Notes under the pieces: model-generated | What the model saw: the letters and a program-made list of their open reading frames with translations, nothing else | What the model was told of the DNA's origin: nothing | Database searches by the model: none | Assembly: GCA_964410065.1 (NCBI GenBank) | Contig: CAYPFO010000087.1 | Coordinates: 1 to 11,021, forward strand | Length of the DNA: 11,021 nucleotides | Origin: Serpens sp964410065 | Lineage (GTDB): Bacteria; Pseudomonadota; Gammaproteobacteria; Pseudomonadales; Pseudomonadaceae | Reading direction: 5' to 3' | Shown here: piece by piece, positions 5,492 through 11,021 of the stretch | How positions within the stretch are numbered: the stretch's first letter is position 1 | Layout of the letters: every line of letters begins with the position of its first letter | Translations under genes and position numbers: made by a program

Positions 5492-6841
5492 TCATGCCCC
5501 CAGCAAACTCTGCCCACACACCCGCAAGACCTGACCACTGACGCCGCCACTGCTGGGCTGGGCGAACCAGGCCACGGCTTCGGCGACGTCCTGGGGCAGC
5601 CCGCCCTGGCTCATGGAGTTCATGCGCCGACCGGCTTCGCGGATGGCAAACGGAATGGCGGCGGTCATCTGCGTTTCGATAAAGCCCGGCGCCACGGCGT
5701 TGAGGGTAATGCCCCGCTCGCCGAGAATGGGCGCCCACGCCTGAGCCAAGCCGATCAAGCCGGCCTTGCTGACCGCATAGTTGGTCTGGCCAAGGTTGCC
5801 GGCGATGCCACTGATCGAGGCGATCAGCACCACACGGCCGTCATCGCGCAGCGTGCCAGCGTCGAGCAGTGCTTGGGTCAGGCGTTGCGGGGCCAGCAGG
5901 TTGACGTCGATCACCGAATTCCACAGCCCCTCGCTCATCTTCGCCAGGGTCTTGTCGCGGGTGATGCCGGCGTTGTGCACGACAATATCCACGCCGGAGG
6001 GCAGCGCCTGCACCAATTGCTGCGGGGCATCCTCGGCGCAGATGTCCAGGGCAAGGCTATGGCCGCCCAGGCGCGCGGCCAAGGCTTCGAGGGCGGTGGC
6101 GGCAGCCGGCACGTCGAGCAGGGTCACCTCGGCGCCGTCGCGCGCCAGGGTTTCGGCAATGGCGGCACCGATACCGCGCGATGCGCCGGTCACCAGGGCT
6201 TTCTTGCCCGCCAGCGGGCGCGTCCAGTCCTTGACGTCGGCGCTGGTCGAGCTGAGGCGCAGCACCTGGCCCGACACGTAGGCGCTCTTGGGCGAGAGGA
6301 AAAAGCGCAGCGCGCCTTCCAGTTGCGCTTCGGCGCCTTCGGCCACGTACAGCAACTGCACGGTACCGCCACGGCGCACTTCCTTGCCCAGCGAACGGGT
6401 AAAACCTTCCAGGCTGCGCTGTGTGCTGGCGGCGAACGGGTCGCTGAGCGATTCGGGCGCGCGGCCGAGCACGACAATATGCGGGCAGGTGTCCAGGTAG
6501 CTGAGTGCCGGCTGGAAGAAATCGCGCAGGGCGATCAGTTGCTCGGGCCGCAGCAGGTCGCTGGCATCGAAAACCAGGGCCTTGAGTTTTGCGGTTTGCG
6601 AAGGCGCCCAGGCCGGCAGGGCCAGGCCATCACCGCTGCCATAGAGTTCGTTGCCCAGGCGCTGCAGCGCCGGCAGTGCCTGGGCCAGCAGCGGCCCGCC
6701 ACCCACCAGCAAGGCGCCGTCCACCGGGCGTGACTGCCCGCTGATCCAGCGTTGCAGGCGCAACGGCGCGGGCAGGCCGACGCGGCGCACCACCTGGCGG
6801 CCGAGCGAGGAGTTGGCGAAGTCGATATAGCGGTCGGACAT
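5492..6841 (-). CDS. High-molecular-weight 3-oxoacyl reductase (FabG4-like SDR)
   Basis: A 449-aa short-chain dehydrogenase, nearly twice the usual FabG length of about 245. The catalytic unit is the C-terminal half: cofactor loop TGASRGIG (218-225), NAG (290-292), Asn314 in DVNLL, Ser342, and Tyr355xxxLys359 in NYAVSKAG, then NAVAPGFIET (381-390). It should interconvert 3-oxoacyl and 3-hydroxyacyl thioesters with NAD(P)H. Residues 1-205 look like a second Rossmann unit that lacks the glycine loop and catalytic triad (compare SLEGFTRSLGKEV at 143-155), as in mycobacterial FabG4. GGGAG lies 8-9 nt upstream of the ATG. The gene is divergent from the thiolase gene (162-nt gap). Carrier and cofactor preference are not visible. 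Confidence 0.92.
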   Translation of the reverse strand: MSDRYIDFANSSLGRQVVRRVGLPAPLRLQRWISGQSRPVDGALLVGGGPLLAQALPALQRLGNELYGSGDGLALPAWAPSQTAKLKALVFDASDLLRPEQLIALRDFFQPALSYLDTCPHIVVLGRAPESLSDPFAASTQRSLEGFTRSLGKEVRRGGTVQLLYVAEGAEAQLEGALRFFLSPKSAYVSGQVLRLSSTSADVKDWTRPLAGKKALVTGASRGIGAAIAETLARDGAEVTLLDVPAAATALEALAARLGGHSLALDICAEDAPQQLVQALPSGVDIVVHNAGITRDKTLAKMSEGLWNSVIDVNLLAPQRLTQALLDAGTLRDDGRVVLIASISGIAGNLGQTNYAVSKAGLIGLAQAWAPILGERGITLNAVAPGFIETQMTAAIPFAIREAGRRMNSMSQGGLPQDVAEAVAWFAQPSSGGVSGQVLRVCGQSLLGA

Positions 6842-6944
6842 GATGGTCTCCCTGAAGACGAATGGCGAAACACTCTACGCGCTGAGCGGCACCTTGCATT
6901 GACCGGTATTAACGTGGAAACGGCGAGACGGCCAATGCCAGAGA

Positions 6945-6969
6945 TGTAGCGCAGGCTAGCCTGTAGCGA
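6945..6969. promoter_or_regulatory. Operator candidate in the fabG/thiolase divergent region
   Basis: A perfect 12-bp palindrome CAGGCTAGCCTG (6952-6963) is flanked and overlapped by two direct TGTAGCG copies (6945-6951 and 6962-6968, 17 nt apart). It lies 35-59 nt before the thiolase ATG, a usual place for regulator binding. A palindrome fits a dimeric TetR-type repressor, while direct repeats fit AraC-type binding. I see no convincing -35/-10 pair in the remaining gap (6842-7003). Confidence 0.4.
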
Positions 6970-7003
6970 ATGTTCATTGCACGTTTATCGCACAGGAGTC
7001 TGT

Positions 7004-8284
7004 ATGACCCAGCTACGCCGGGTCGCCATTGTCGGCGGCAACCGCATTCCGTTCGCCCGATCCAATACCGTTTACGCCACCAGCAGCAATCAGGAGATGC
7101 TCACCGCGGCCCTGGAAGGCCTGATTGAGCGGTTCAACCTGCACGGCGAACGCCTCGGCGAAGTGGTGGCCGGTGCGGTGCTCAAGCATTCGCGGGACTT
7201 CAACTTGACGCGTGAATGCGTGCTCGGCTCGCGCCTTTCGGCGCAAACCCCCGCCTATGACCTGCAACAAGCCTGCGGCACCGGCCTGGAGGCGGCGCTG
7301 CTGGTGGCCAACAAAATTGCCCTCGGACAGATCGAATGCGGCATCGCCGGTGGCGTGGACACCACGTCCGACGCGCCAATCGGCGTCAACGAAGGCCTGC
7401 GCAAAATTCTGCTGGCGGCCAACCGGGCCAAATCCACCGGCGACAAGATCAAGGCCCTGCTCAAGGTGCGTCCCGGCCATCTGGCGCCGAGTATCCCGCG
7501 CAATGGCGAGCCGCGTACCGGCCTGTCCATGGGTGAGCATTGTGAGCGTATGGCCCAGCAGTGGCAGATTCCTCGCGATGAACAGGATCAGTTGGCTTAT
7601 GAAAGCCATCACAAACTGGCCGCCGCCTATGCGGAGGGCTGGCAGAGCGATCTGCTCAGCCCGTACCTCAGCCTCAGCCGCGATCAGAACCTGCGTCCCG
7701 ATATCGACCTCAACAAGCTCGCCACCCTCAAACCGGTGTTCGAGCGAAGCGCCCGGGGCACGCTGACGGCCGCCAACTCGACACCGCTGACCGACGGTGC
7801 ATCGGTGGTGCTGCTTGCCAGCGAGGAATGGGCGAGGGCGCGTGGCTTGCCGATTCTGGCGTACTTCAAGGATGGCGAAGCGGCGGCGGTGGATTTCGTG
7901 CATGGCCAGGAAGGTCTGCTGATGGCGCCGGTCTATGCCGTGCCGCGTCTGCTGGCGCGCAACGGCTTGAAACTGCAGGACTTCGATTACTACGAAATCC
8001 ATGAAGCCTTCGCCGCCCAGGTGCTCTGTACCCTCAAGGCCTGGGAGGATGCGGAGTACTGTAAAACGCGGCTGGGGCTGGAGGCGCCGCTGGGCGCCAT
8101 TGATCGGACCAAACTCAACGTCAAGGGTAGTTCGCTGGCAGCCGGCCATCCGTTTGCCGCCACCGGTGGACGCATTGTTGCCAGCCTGGCCAAGCTGCTC
8201 AGTGTGGCGGGTGAGGGCAAGCGCGGGCTGATTTCGATATGCGCGGCGGGTGGGCAGGGCGTAGTCGCTATCCTGGAAAGTTGA
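7004..8284 (+). CDS. Acetyl-CoA C-acyltransferase (FadI-like thiolase)
   Basis: A 426-aa thiolase that should cleave 3-ketoacyl-CoA with CoA, or run as a condensing enzyme. All active-site elements are present: nucleophile Cys91 in QQACGTGLEA, His333 in YYEIHEAFAAQ (HEAFA is typical of the FadI/trifunctional-beta branch), His382 in AAGHPFAATGGR, and Cys413 in CAAGGQG. An insertion-rich loop (about 137-175) resembles the FadI membrane or partner loop. I chose ATG 7004 because AGGAG lies 6 nt upstream and the product then begins MTQLRRVAIVGG. An in-frame ATG at 6977 adds nine residues without a ribosome site. No fadJ-like partner is adjacent; the divergent FabG may supply the 3-ketoacyl substrate. 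Confidence 0.92.
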   Translation: MTQLRRVAIVGGNRIPFARSNTVYATSSNQEMLTAALEGLIERFNLHGERLGEVVAGAVLKHSRDFNLTRECVLGSRLSAQTPAYDLQQACGTGLEAALLVANKIALGQIECGIAGGVDTTSDAPIGVNEGLRKILLAANRAKSTGDKIKALLKVRPGHLAPSIPRNGEPRTGLSMGEHCERMAQQWQIPRDEQDQLAYESHHKLAAAYAEGWQSDLLSPYLSLSRDQNLRPDIDLNKLATLKPVFERSARGTLTAANSTPLTDGASVVLLASEEWARARGLPILAYFKDGEAAAVDFVHGQEGLLMAPVYAVPRLLARNGLKLQDFDYYEIHEAFAAQVLCTLKAWEDAEYCKTRLGLEAPLGAIDRTKLNVKGSSLAAGHPFAATGGRIVASLAKLLSVAGEGKRGLISICAAGGQGVVAILES

Positions 8285-8304
8285 ACGAAAACTGAACGCT
8301 ACGC

Positions 8305-8338
8305 GCCAAGCCACGTAGTGCGTGCCTTGGCTGCTTTT
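8305..8338 (+). terminator. Rho-independent terminator after the thiolase gene
   Basis: GCCAAG-C-CACG (8305-8315) pairs with CGTG-C-CTTGGC (8321-8331) around a 5-nt loop, with one C/C mismatch, 21 nt after the thiolase stop. TTTT follows at 8335-8338. The T-run overlaps the first DnaA box. Confidence 0.65.
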
Positions 8339-8345
8339 ATCCACA
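8337..8345 (+). promoter_or_regulatory. DnaA box TTATCCACA (1)
   Basis: Exact match to the TTATCCACA consensus. It begins inside the T-run of the thiolase terminator. Confidence 0.6.
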
Positions 8346-8459
8346 GCCTTTGGACAGGGTGTTACCCAGCGTGTGTGGTTAAGTTTCGAGAACCGCTCAA
8401 GAACTGATCGACAGCACCCAAGCCAGGCGCTGCCGGCCTCAGGGGGTGGTCTGAACAGC

Positions 8460-8468
8460 TTTTCCACA
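8460..8468 (+). promoter_or_regulatory. DnaA box TTTTCCACA (2)
   Basis: Fits the relaxed TTWTNCACA consensus. It is preceded by TGAACAGC, giving a 17-nt near-repeat of box 3 (two mismatches). Confidence 0.45.
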
Positions 8469-8488
8469 GGATCATCCCCGATTACTGT

Positions 8489-8525
8489 GAGCAAGCGCTA
8501 CGCGGTATCAAGCTCGCGCTTGCTC
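8489..8525. repeat. 10-bp perfect inverted repeat inside the DnaA-box cluster
   Basis: GAGCAAGCGC (8489-8498) and GCGCTTGCTC (8516-8525) are perfect inverted copies with a 17-nt spacer. No T-run follows, so a terminator is unlikely. It could be a protein-binding dyad or a remnant of a REP-like element, although it does not match the Pseudomonas REP sequences I remember. Confidence 0.5.
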
Positions 8526-8612
8526 TGTAAGCCTGACAGTCCGGGCTGTTCAAATACTGAGCGTACATCGCCAAGGCGCGCCACTGATGCCTCGCGGGCG
8601 GGGTTGAACAGG

Positions 8613-8621
8613 TTATCCACA
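8613..8621 (+). promoter_or_regulatory. DnaA box TTATCCACA (3)
   Basis: Exact consensus match, preceded by TGAACAGG (8605-8612). A near-match TTGTGCACAA follows at 8638-8647. Confidence 0.6.
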
Positions 8622-8725
8622 ATCTCGTCCACATTCTTTGTGCACAATTGTTCTGCGGTTGGCTGAAATATAAACGCCATCCTCTAGCGCTGGTCAGCTC
8701 TGGCTTGGCGCTCTCGCTCTACAGG

Positions 8726-8734
8726 TTATGCACA
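8726..8734 (+). promoter_or_regulatory. DnaA box TTATGCACA (4)
   Basis: Matches TTATNCACA and is preceded by ACAGG as in box 3. It lies 172 nt before the RIO kinase ATG, so DnaA binding here could also affect that gene's transcription. Confidence 0.55.
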
Positions 8735-8905
8735 GGTTCATCCACCCCTTTTGGGGGTAAGCGCAGCGGCTTGATAACACCTGTGATGAGCCTGCCTCTG
8801 TAAACAGAACGATGAATGCCATGCCCACGCATGGCGGCCAACGTTGCTTTGCCGTACTCTGCGTGCCGCCGATTGACTGCCTGGCAAGGAATTGCAGAAA
8901 CGCCG

Positions 8906-9793
8906 ATGAAAACCCCAAAACGACTGCTCCCTCTTCAAGAGGATGGCCTGATCGACGAGGTAGTACGCCCGCTGATGAGCGGCAAAGAAGCCGCCGTCTA
9001 TGTGGTGCGCTGTGGCTCCGAGTTGCGCTGCGCCAAGGTGTACAAGGAGGCTAACCAGCGTAGCTTCCGCCAGGCTGCCGAATACCAGGAAGGGCGCAAG
9101 GTGCGCAGCAGCCGTGCAATGCGCGCCATGGCCAAGGGCTCCAAATATGGTCGCAAGGAACAGGAGGAGTCTTGGCAGAACGCCGAAGTAACCGCCTTGT
9201 TCCGCCTGGCCGCTGCCGGCGTGCGCGTTCCAAAACCCTATGACTTCCTCGACGGCGTGCTGTTGATGGAACTGGTGTCCGACGGTGCGGGCGATGCCGC
9301 GCCGCGCCTCAACGACGTGGACCTGTTGCCCGAAGACGCCCGCGAATTCCACGCCTTCATGATCGGCGAGATCGTCAAGATGCTCTGCGAAGGCCTGGTG
9401 CACGGCGACTTGTCTGAGTTCAACGTACTGCTCGATCCCTACGGCCCGGTGATTATCGACCTGCCGCAAGCAGTGGATGCCGCCGGCAACAACCATGCCT
9501 TCGCCATGCTTGAGCGCGACGTGCGCAACATGGCCGAATACTTCGGCCAGTTCGCCCCCGAGCTGCGCTACACCAAGTACGCCAAGGAAATGTGGGCACT
9601 GTACGAGGTTGGTGAGCTGACGCCGGACACGGTGCTCACGGGCGAGTTTGAAGAGCCGGAAGAAGAGGCTGATGTCGAGTCGGTCATGCGCGAGATCAAG
9701 GCGACTTTGGCAGAGCAGGCGCGTCGTGAGGCGCTGCTCAATGCCGAGGATGCACCGCGCGATATGGAACCGCCGCCGCCCTGGATGCAATAA
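8906..9793 (+). CDS. RIO1-like atypical serine/threonine protein kinase
   Basis: A 295-aa RIO-family kinase. The ATP-binding segment SGKEAAVYVV (25-34) is followed by Lys44 in CAKVYK. The RIO insert region with RKVRSSRAMRAMAKGSKYGRK is at about 64-84. The catalytic loop HGDLSEFN has Asp168 and Asn173, and the metal-binding IIDLPQAVD has Asp185. The C-terminal tail (about 250-295) is acidic, then helical, and ends PPPPWMQ. RIO1 proteins act in ribosome maturation in archaea and eukaryotes; the bacterial substrates are not known to me. I chose ATG 8906 because the family-like sequence begins there. The only purine-rich site, AAGGA, is about 15 nt upstream, which is unusually far. The ATG at 8816 would add 30 residues that do not look conserved. 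Confidence 0.9.
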   Translation: MKTPKRLLPLQEDGLIDEVVRPLMSGKEAAVYVVRCGSELRCAKVYKEANQRSFRQAAEYQEGRKVRSSRAMRAMAKGSKYGRKEQEESWQNAEVTALFRLAAAGVRVPKPYDFLDGVLLMELVSDGAGDAAPRLNDVDLLPEDAREFHAFMIGEIVKMLCEGLVHGDLSEFNVLLDPYGPVIIDLPQAVDAAGNNHAFAMLERDVRNMAEYFGQFAPELRYTKYAKEMWALYEVGELTPDTVLTGEFEEPEEEADVESVMREIKATLAEQARREALLNAEDAPRDMEPPPPWMQ

Positions 9794-9844
9794 ACACCCG
9801 CCCCTGGGCGTGCGGAATCGCCTGAATACGTTGGAAAACTTGAC

Positions 9845-9863
9845 CGGCGCCCCTGTGGCGCCG
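9845..9863 (+). terminator. GC-rich hairpin between RIO kinase and bacterioferritin genes
   Basis: CGGCGCC (9845-9851) pairs perfectly with GGCGCCG (9857-9863) around CCTGT. The downstream sequence is T-containing but has no real T-run, so it is a weak terminator candidate. A TTGACC at 9840-9845 abuts it and could be a -35 for the bacterioferritin gene, but no matching -10 is evident. Confidence 0.35.
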
Positions 9864-9906
9864 AAGCTTGTTGCTTGTTAGTTCGTATCGGTCCGAGGAG
9901 TTTGAG

Positions 9907-10371
9907 ATGCAGGGGCACGCACAGGTCATCGACTATCTGAAAAGCCTGCTAAAGGGCGAATTGGCGGCTCGGGATCAGTATTTCCTGCATTCCCGGATGT
10001 ACGACGACTTCGGCTACAGCAAGCTATACGAGCGCATCAATCATGAAATGGAAGAGGAAACCCAGCACGCCGACGCGTTGCTGAAACGTATCCTGTTCCT
10101 GGAAAGCACGCCGGATATGGTCCCCGACGCGATCAATCCCGGCGCGACGGTGGAAGAAATGCTGCGCAACGATCTCGCCTTGGAATACAAGGTGCGTGCA
10201 GCGCTGGCCAAAGGCATCGAGTTGTGCGAACAGCACGGCGACTATGTCAGCCGCGACATGCTCAAGGCCCAGCTCATCGACACCGAGGAAGACCACGCCT
10301 ATTGGCTGGAGCAGCAGCTCGGCCTGATCGGGCGTATCGGCCTGCAGAACTATCTGCAGGCGCAGCTCTGA
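9907..10371 (+). CDS. bfr: Bacterioferritin-family ferritin, heme-free FtnA type
   Basis: A 154-aa four-helix ferritin-like protein expected to assemble into a 24-mer iron-storage shell. The di-iron ferroxidase ligands are all present: Glu18, Glu51, His54, Glu93 (one residue earlier than E. coli Glu94), Glu127 and His130. The heme-ligating Met52 of E. coli Bfr is replaced by Thr52 (EETQHAD), as I remember for P. aeruginosa FtnA (old name BfrA), so this subunit probably binds no heme by itself. It could co-assemble with a Met52 subunit encoded elsewhere. I chose ATG 9907 because GAGGAG lies 7 nt upstream and the product begins MQGHAQVIDYL like the family. An in-frame ATG at 9868 adds 13 unrelated residues. 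I see no convincing Fur box upstream. Confidence 0.93.
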   Translation: MQGHAQVIDYLKSLLKGELAARDQYFLHSRMYDDFGYSKLYERINHEMEEETQHADALLKRILFLESTPDMVPDAINPGATVEEMLRNDLALEYKVRAALAKGIELCEQHGDYVSRDMLKAQLIDTEEDHAYWLEQQLGLIGRIGLQNYLQAQL

Positions 10372-10420
10372 TCTCAGTGGTTTTGCTGCGCTTGTTATCG
10401 CTGAATACATTGTCCCGGCC

Positions 10421-10484
10421 CAGCTGAGGGCAGGGTCGATGTAAAAAAAACTACATCCACTCTACTTCACCAGCACCTCAGCTG
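10421..10484. repeat. Nested inverted repeats between convergent bfr and cueR
   Basis: An outer pair CAGCTGAGG (10421-10429) / CCTCAGCTG (10476-10484) encloses an inner pair GATGTA (10438-10443) / TACATC (10452-10457) that flanks an A-run. Both pairs are perfect. They lie in the 154-nt gap between converging genes, so a bidirectional terminator is the simplest reading. The minus strand has a run of T inside the inner loop rather than after the stem. Nothing else is evident in the gap. Confidence 0.4.
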
Positions 10485-10525
10485 TGGGAAGCCGGCGGGC
10501 CGAAGCGTTTTCGAGATTCGCTGCG

Positions 10526-10933
10526 CTAATGCCCGTCGCAACAGCTACCTGTCTCCAGGCTCTTGAGAATCGGGCAATCCGGTCGATCGTCGCCTTGACA
10601 ATGCTCAACCAGCTCTTGCAGGGTGTCGCGCAGGCTGGTCAATTCCTGGATCTTGCGGTTAAGTTCGGTGACATGGGCACTGGCCAGCGCCTTGACGTCG
10701 GCGCTGGCGCGCTGGCGGTCCTGCCAGAGGGTCAGCAGCTTGCCGACTTCCTCCAGAGAAAAGCCCAAGTCACGGGCGCGCTTGATAAAGGCCAGGCGGT
10801 GCAGGTCAGTGGCGTTGTAGCGGCGGTAACCATTATCGCCACGCCCGGCCGGCATCAGCAGGCCGATGGATTCGTAGTAACGGATCATCTTGGCGGATAG
10901 ACCGCTCTGTTTGGCTGCCTGACCGATGTTCAT
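10526..10933 (-). CDS. cueR: Copper-responsive MerR-family activator CueR
   Basis: A 135-aa MerR-family regulator that senses Cu(I) (also Ag/Au in homologues) and activates copper-export genes by distorting long-spacer promoters. The N-terminal winged HTH starts MNIGQAAKQSGLSAKMIRYY with RRYN at 37-40, followed by the dimerisation helix (about 80-110). The metal-binding loop has Cys112 and Cys120 at the E. coli CueR positions, and Ser77 (rather than the Cys of ZntR) is the marker for monovalent-metal selectivity. A CC pair follows at 131-132. The start has AAGGAG at 8-13 nt upstream, inside the end of the copper ATPase gene, 4 nt from its stop, so the two are probably cotranscribed. Confidence 0.95.
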   Translation of the reverse strand: MNIGQAAKQSGLSAKMIRYYESIGLLMPAGRGDNGYRRYNATDLHRLAFIKRARDLGFSLEEVGKLLTLWQDRQRASADVKALASAHVTELNRKIQELTSLRDTLQELVEHCQGDDRPDCPILKSLETGSCCDGH

Positions 10934-10937
10934 GGGG

Positions 10938-11021
10938 TTACTCCTTCGGTTTCCAGGTTTTCAGCAGCAGCGCGTTGCTCACCACGCTGACGCTGGACAG
11001 CGCCATGGCCGCGCCGGCCAC
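10938..11021 (-). CDS. copA: Copper-exporting P-type ATPase, C-terminal end only
   Basis: Only the last 27 codons plus TAA are in the window. They read VAGAAMALSSVSVVSNALLL and then KTWKPKE. The MALSSVSVVSNALLL stretch is the highly conserved last transmembrane helix of CopA-type P1B ATPases, whose MxxSS residues help form the Cu(I) site. The enzyme exports Cu(I) to the periplasm using ATP. The downstream cueR start only 4 nt away supports the copper assignment over Zn/Cd ATPases. The rest of the gene and its promoter lie beyond the right edge. Confidence 0.9.
   Translation of the reverse strand: MAGAAMALSSVSVVSNALLLKTWKPKE

Larger units (their letters stand above)
8285..8905. other. Gene-free 620-nt region with DnaA-box cluster
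   Basis: No convincing gene lies here. The stretch contains the thiolase terminator, three strict TTATNCACA matches and one TTTTCCACA, all on the plus strand, a palindromic near-match TTGTGCACAA (8638-8647), and a minus-strand near-match TTAACCACA (8374-8382). A 10-bp inverted repeat sits at 8489-8525 and a short hairpin at 8744-8758 (ACCCC/GGGGT). Such clustering suggests a DnaA-binding locus (origin-like, DnaA-titrating or reactivating, or regulatory). No clear AT-rich unwinding element is visible, only a short AT patch near 8665-8675. Confidence 0.55.

Noticed and set aside
4699..5550. 283-codon minus-strand open frame antisense to the araC-type gene
   Set aside because: The plus-strand product has two clear AraC helix-turn-helix motifs. 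The antisense frame has no family match I can recognise.
5486..6733. 415-codon plus-strand open frame antisense to the fabG gene
   Set aside because: The minus strand has the full SDR motif set and a ribosome site. The antisense product is low-complexity Gly/Gln/Arg-rich.
8374..8382. TTAACCACA on the minus strand as a further DnaA box
   Set aside because: It departs from TTWTNCACA at the fourth base, so I did not count it as a box, only as a near-match.
7013..8494. Long minus-strand open frame (493 codons) antisense to the thiolase gene
   Set aside because: It mirrors a gene with complete thiolase active-site motifs, and its His/Gln/Arg-rich translation shows no family signature. Long antisense frames are common in GC-rich coding DNA.
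8498..8680. 60-codon minus-strand open frame inside the DnaA-box region
   Set aside because: AGAGG directly abuts the ATG with no usable spacing, the translation has no recognisable features, and part of it is simply the complement of box 3 and its flanks. It remains a weak possibility.
8816..8905. 30-residue N-terminal extension of the RIO kinase
   Set aside because: The added residues do not resemble the kinase family, and the remembered Pseudomonas homologues start at the MKTPKR position.
8738..9790. 350-codon minus-strand open frame antisense to the RIO kinase gene
   Set aside because: The plus strand encodes an unmistakable kinase with HGDLSEFN and IID motifs. The antisense product has no recognisable domain.
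9838..9872. CueR/MerR-type promoter in front of the bacterioferritin gene (TTGACC followed by a dyad)
   Set aside because: The dyad CGGCGCC/GGCGCCG is unlike known CueR operators, and no -10 element falls at 19-20 nt from TTGACC.

Overview
The window looks like chromosomal DNA of a GC-rich gammaproteobacterium, most probably Pseudomonas. The proteins read like Pseudomonas orthologues, including a CmoM tRNA methyltransferase, a RIO-type kinase, a heme-ligand-less bacterioferritin and CueR beside a copper ATPase. I see no insertion sequence, integrase, phage gene, CRISPR array or toxin-antitoxin pair. The gene identities come from motifs and remembered family sequences, not from a search.

Layout. 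The left edge holds the 3' part of a selenocysteine tRNA (1-87). Six minus-strand genes follow, tightly packed between about 3248 and 103. In transcription order they are a MazG-like nucleotide pyrophosphohydrolase, cmoM, two DUF4136 lipoproteins, a DsrE-family protein and a GcvH-like lipoyl-carrier protein. Gaps are 37 nt or less and two junctions are ATGA overlaps, so they may form one transcript. Positions 3335-8284 hold an acyl-CoA module: a MaoC-type hydratase (-), an AraC-type regulator (+), a long FabG with a degenerate N-terminal half (-) and a FadI-like thiolase (+), with divergent promoter regions between maoC/araC and fabG/thiolase. Together the three enzymes can catalyse hydration, 3-hydroxy/3-keto interconversion and thiolysis or condensation of acyl thioesters. 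The set resembles the mycobacterial htdX-fabG4-fadA2 locus.

A gene-free stretch (8285-8905) holds a terminator and four same-direction DnaA-box matches, plus a 10-bp inverted repeat. This is the most unusual non-coding signal in the window. It precedes a RIO1-like protein kinase gene (8906-9793), then a bacterioferritin (9907-10371). At the right edge, cueR (10526-10933) lies 4 nt downstream of the 3' end of a copper-exporting P-type ATPase gene, both on the minus strand.

The candidates most worth a second look are the DnaA-box cluster, the GcvH-like/DsrE pair far from any glycine cleavage operon, and the acyl-CoA module with its palindromic operator candidate.
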